Shown: one piece after another, positions 4,785 through 5,104 of the stretch
Numbering within the stretch: the stretch's first letter is position 1
Layout: every line of letters starts with the position of its first letter
Source: CACEUX01 sp964404235
GTDB taxonomy: Bacteria > Fidelibacterota > Marinisomatia > Marinisomatales > UBA1611
DNA length: 5,104 bases
Assembly (NCBI GenBank): GCA_964404235.1
Contig: CAYOJL010000120.1
Coordinates: forward strand, 1-5,104
Direction: 5' to 3'
Translations under genes and position numbers: made by a program
The notes under the pieces: generated by a model
Told to the model about the DNA's origin: nothing
What the model saw: only the letters and a program-made list of their open reading frames with translations
The model's database searches: none

Positions 4785-5104
4785 GTGAACTCGACAATCA
4801 GAATCGGAATTGTTGGTGCCGGCGAGATGGGACAACGGCACGCAAAGTTGGTGGCAGATTCAAACATTGCAGTCATGGCAGGATTTGCGGACCCCGACGA
4901 GAGTGCTTCTCTTAATCCGGGCTTCGCGCAAGTCAGACACTATCTGGATCACTTAAAACTAATAGAATCGGAAACTCCCGATGGGATCATCATATCCACA
5001 CAAAATACACAACACGTTACAGATGCAATAAATTGACTCACTGCTGGAATCCCTGTTCTGTTGGAAAAACCCGTCGCGGACAGTGTATAGATCGGACGCA
5101 CTCT
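4785..5104 (+). pseudogene. Gfo/Idh/MocA-family oxidoreductase, 3' partial, two in-frame stops
   Basis: The N-terminal NAD(P)-binding Rossmann domain of a sugar- or inositol-type dehydrogenase. From GTG 4785 the protein starts MNSTIRIGIVGAGEMGQRHA; the GxGxxG loop is Gly11, Gly13, Gly16. PDGIIIST and a His-Val pair follow near residues 66-79. TGA at 5034-5036 (codon 84) interrupts the frame, but the next codons read LTAGIPVLLEKPVADSV, the hallmark EKP motif (residues 94-96, catalytic-type Lys95) with correct spacing, so this is a substitution rather than an indel. A second stop, TAG at 5088-5090 (codon 102), precedes IGRTL at the window edge. GTG 4785 is preferred to TTG 4770 because the usual strand begins 4-5 residues after it and GGGA lies 9 bases upstream. 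The family is certain; the substrate is unknown, and the C-terminal substrate domain lies outside the window. It is either a decaying gene or error-bearing sequence near a contig end. Confidence 0.82.

Noticed and set aside
5090..5097. Sequencing-adapter remnant (AGATCGGA) at the window end
   Set aside because: The match is 8 bases and then diverges; the bases also encode IGRTL, which fits the oxidoreductase family at this position.
1..5104. tRNA, rRNA, CRISPR array, insertion sequence or attachment site
   Set aside because: No cloverleaf-like segment, regular repeat array, transposase motif or paired terminal inverted repeat was seen on either strand.

Overview
The window looks like accessory chromosome from a bacterium, probably a free-living heterotrophic proteobacterium (marine or soil). 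That placement is an inference from the gene families (a soluble reductive-dehalogenase-like protein, a long GST, a MaoC hydratase, an agmatinase-family hydrolase, a Gfo/Idh/MocA oxidoreductase); no phylogenetic marker gene, RNA gene, insertion sequence or CRISPR array is visible.

Layout from left to right: (1) bases 1-858, plus strand, the 3' part of a probable Fe(II)/2-oxoglutarate-type oxygenase whose start lies before the window. (2) 866-2041, minus strand, an apparently intact reductive-dehalogenase-family protein with two 4Fe-4S motifs, no Tat signal and no adjacent membrane anchor; it converges on gene 1 with only 7 bases between the stop codons. (3) 2198-2662, plus strand, a MaoC-like acyl-CoA hydratase with a strong ribosome binding site but an in-frame TAG at codon 103. 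(4) 2708-3571, minus strand, an intact 287-residue glutathione S-transferase with a good promoter and ribosome binding site. (5) 3792-4676, plus strand, an agmatinase-family ureohydrolase whose conserved N-terminus continues about 22 codons upstream of its first ATG without any standard start codon, and whose DAHxD metal motif reads DARAD. (6) 4785-5104, plus strand, the N-terminal part of a Gfo/Idh/MocA oxidoreductase carrying an in-frame TGA and an in-frame TAG before the window ends.

The first four genes alternate in strand and the fifth is divergent from the fourth, so most are probably separate transcription units, with intergenic regulatory regions at 2042-2197 and 3572-3791; only the last two could share a transcript. 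The reductive dehalogenase, GST, MaoC hydratase and oxygenase could together serve breakdown of a halogenated or ether-linked organic compound, but that link is inference from co-location. GC content is clearly higher in the dehalogenase gene (about 57% in sampled stretches) than in the right-hand genes (about 42-48%).

The main oddity is that the genes at 2198-2662, 3726-4676 and 4785-5104 show lesions (internal stops, missing start, lost metal ligand) while their reading frames and family motifs stay aligned on both sides. Recent decay, base-call errors in the assembly, or UAG recoding could each explain part of this; the internal TGA argues against UAG recoding alone.
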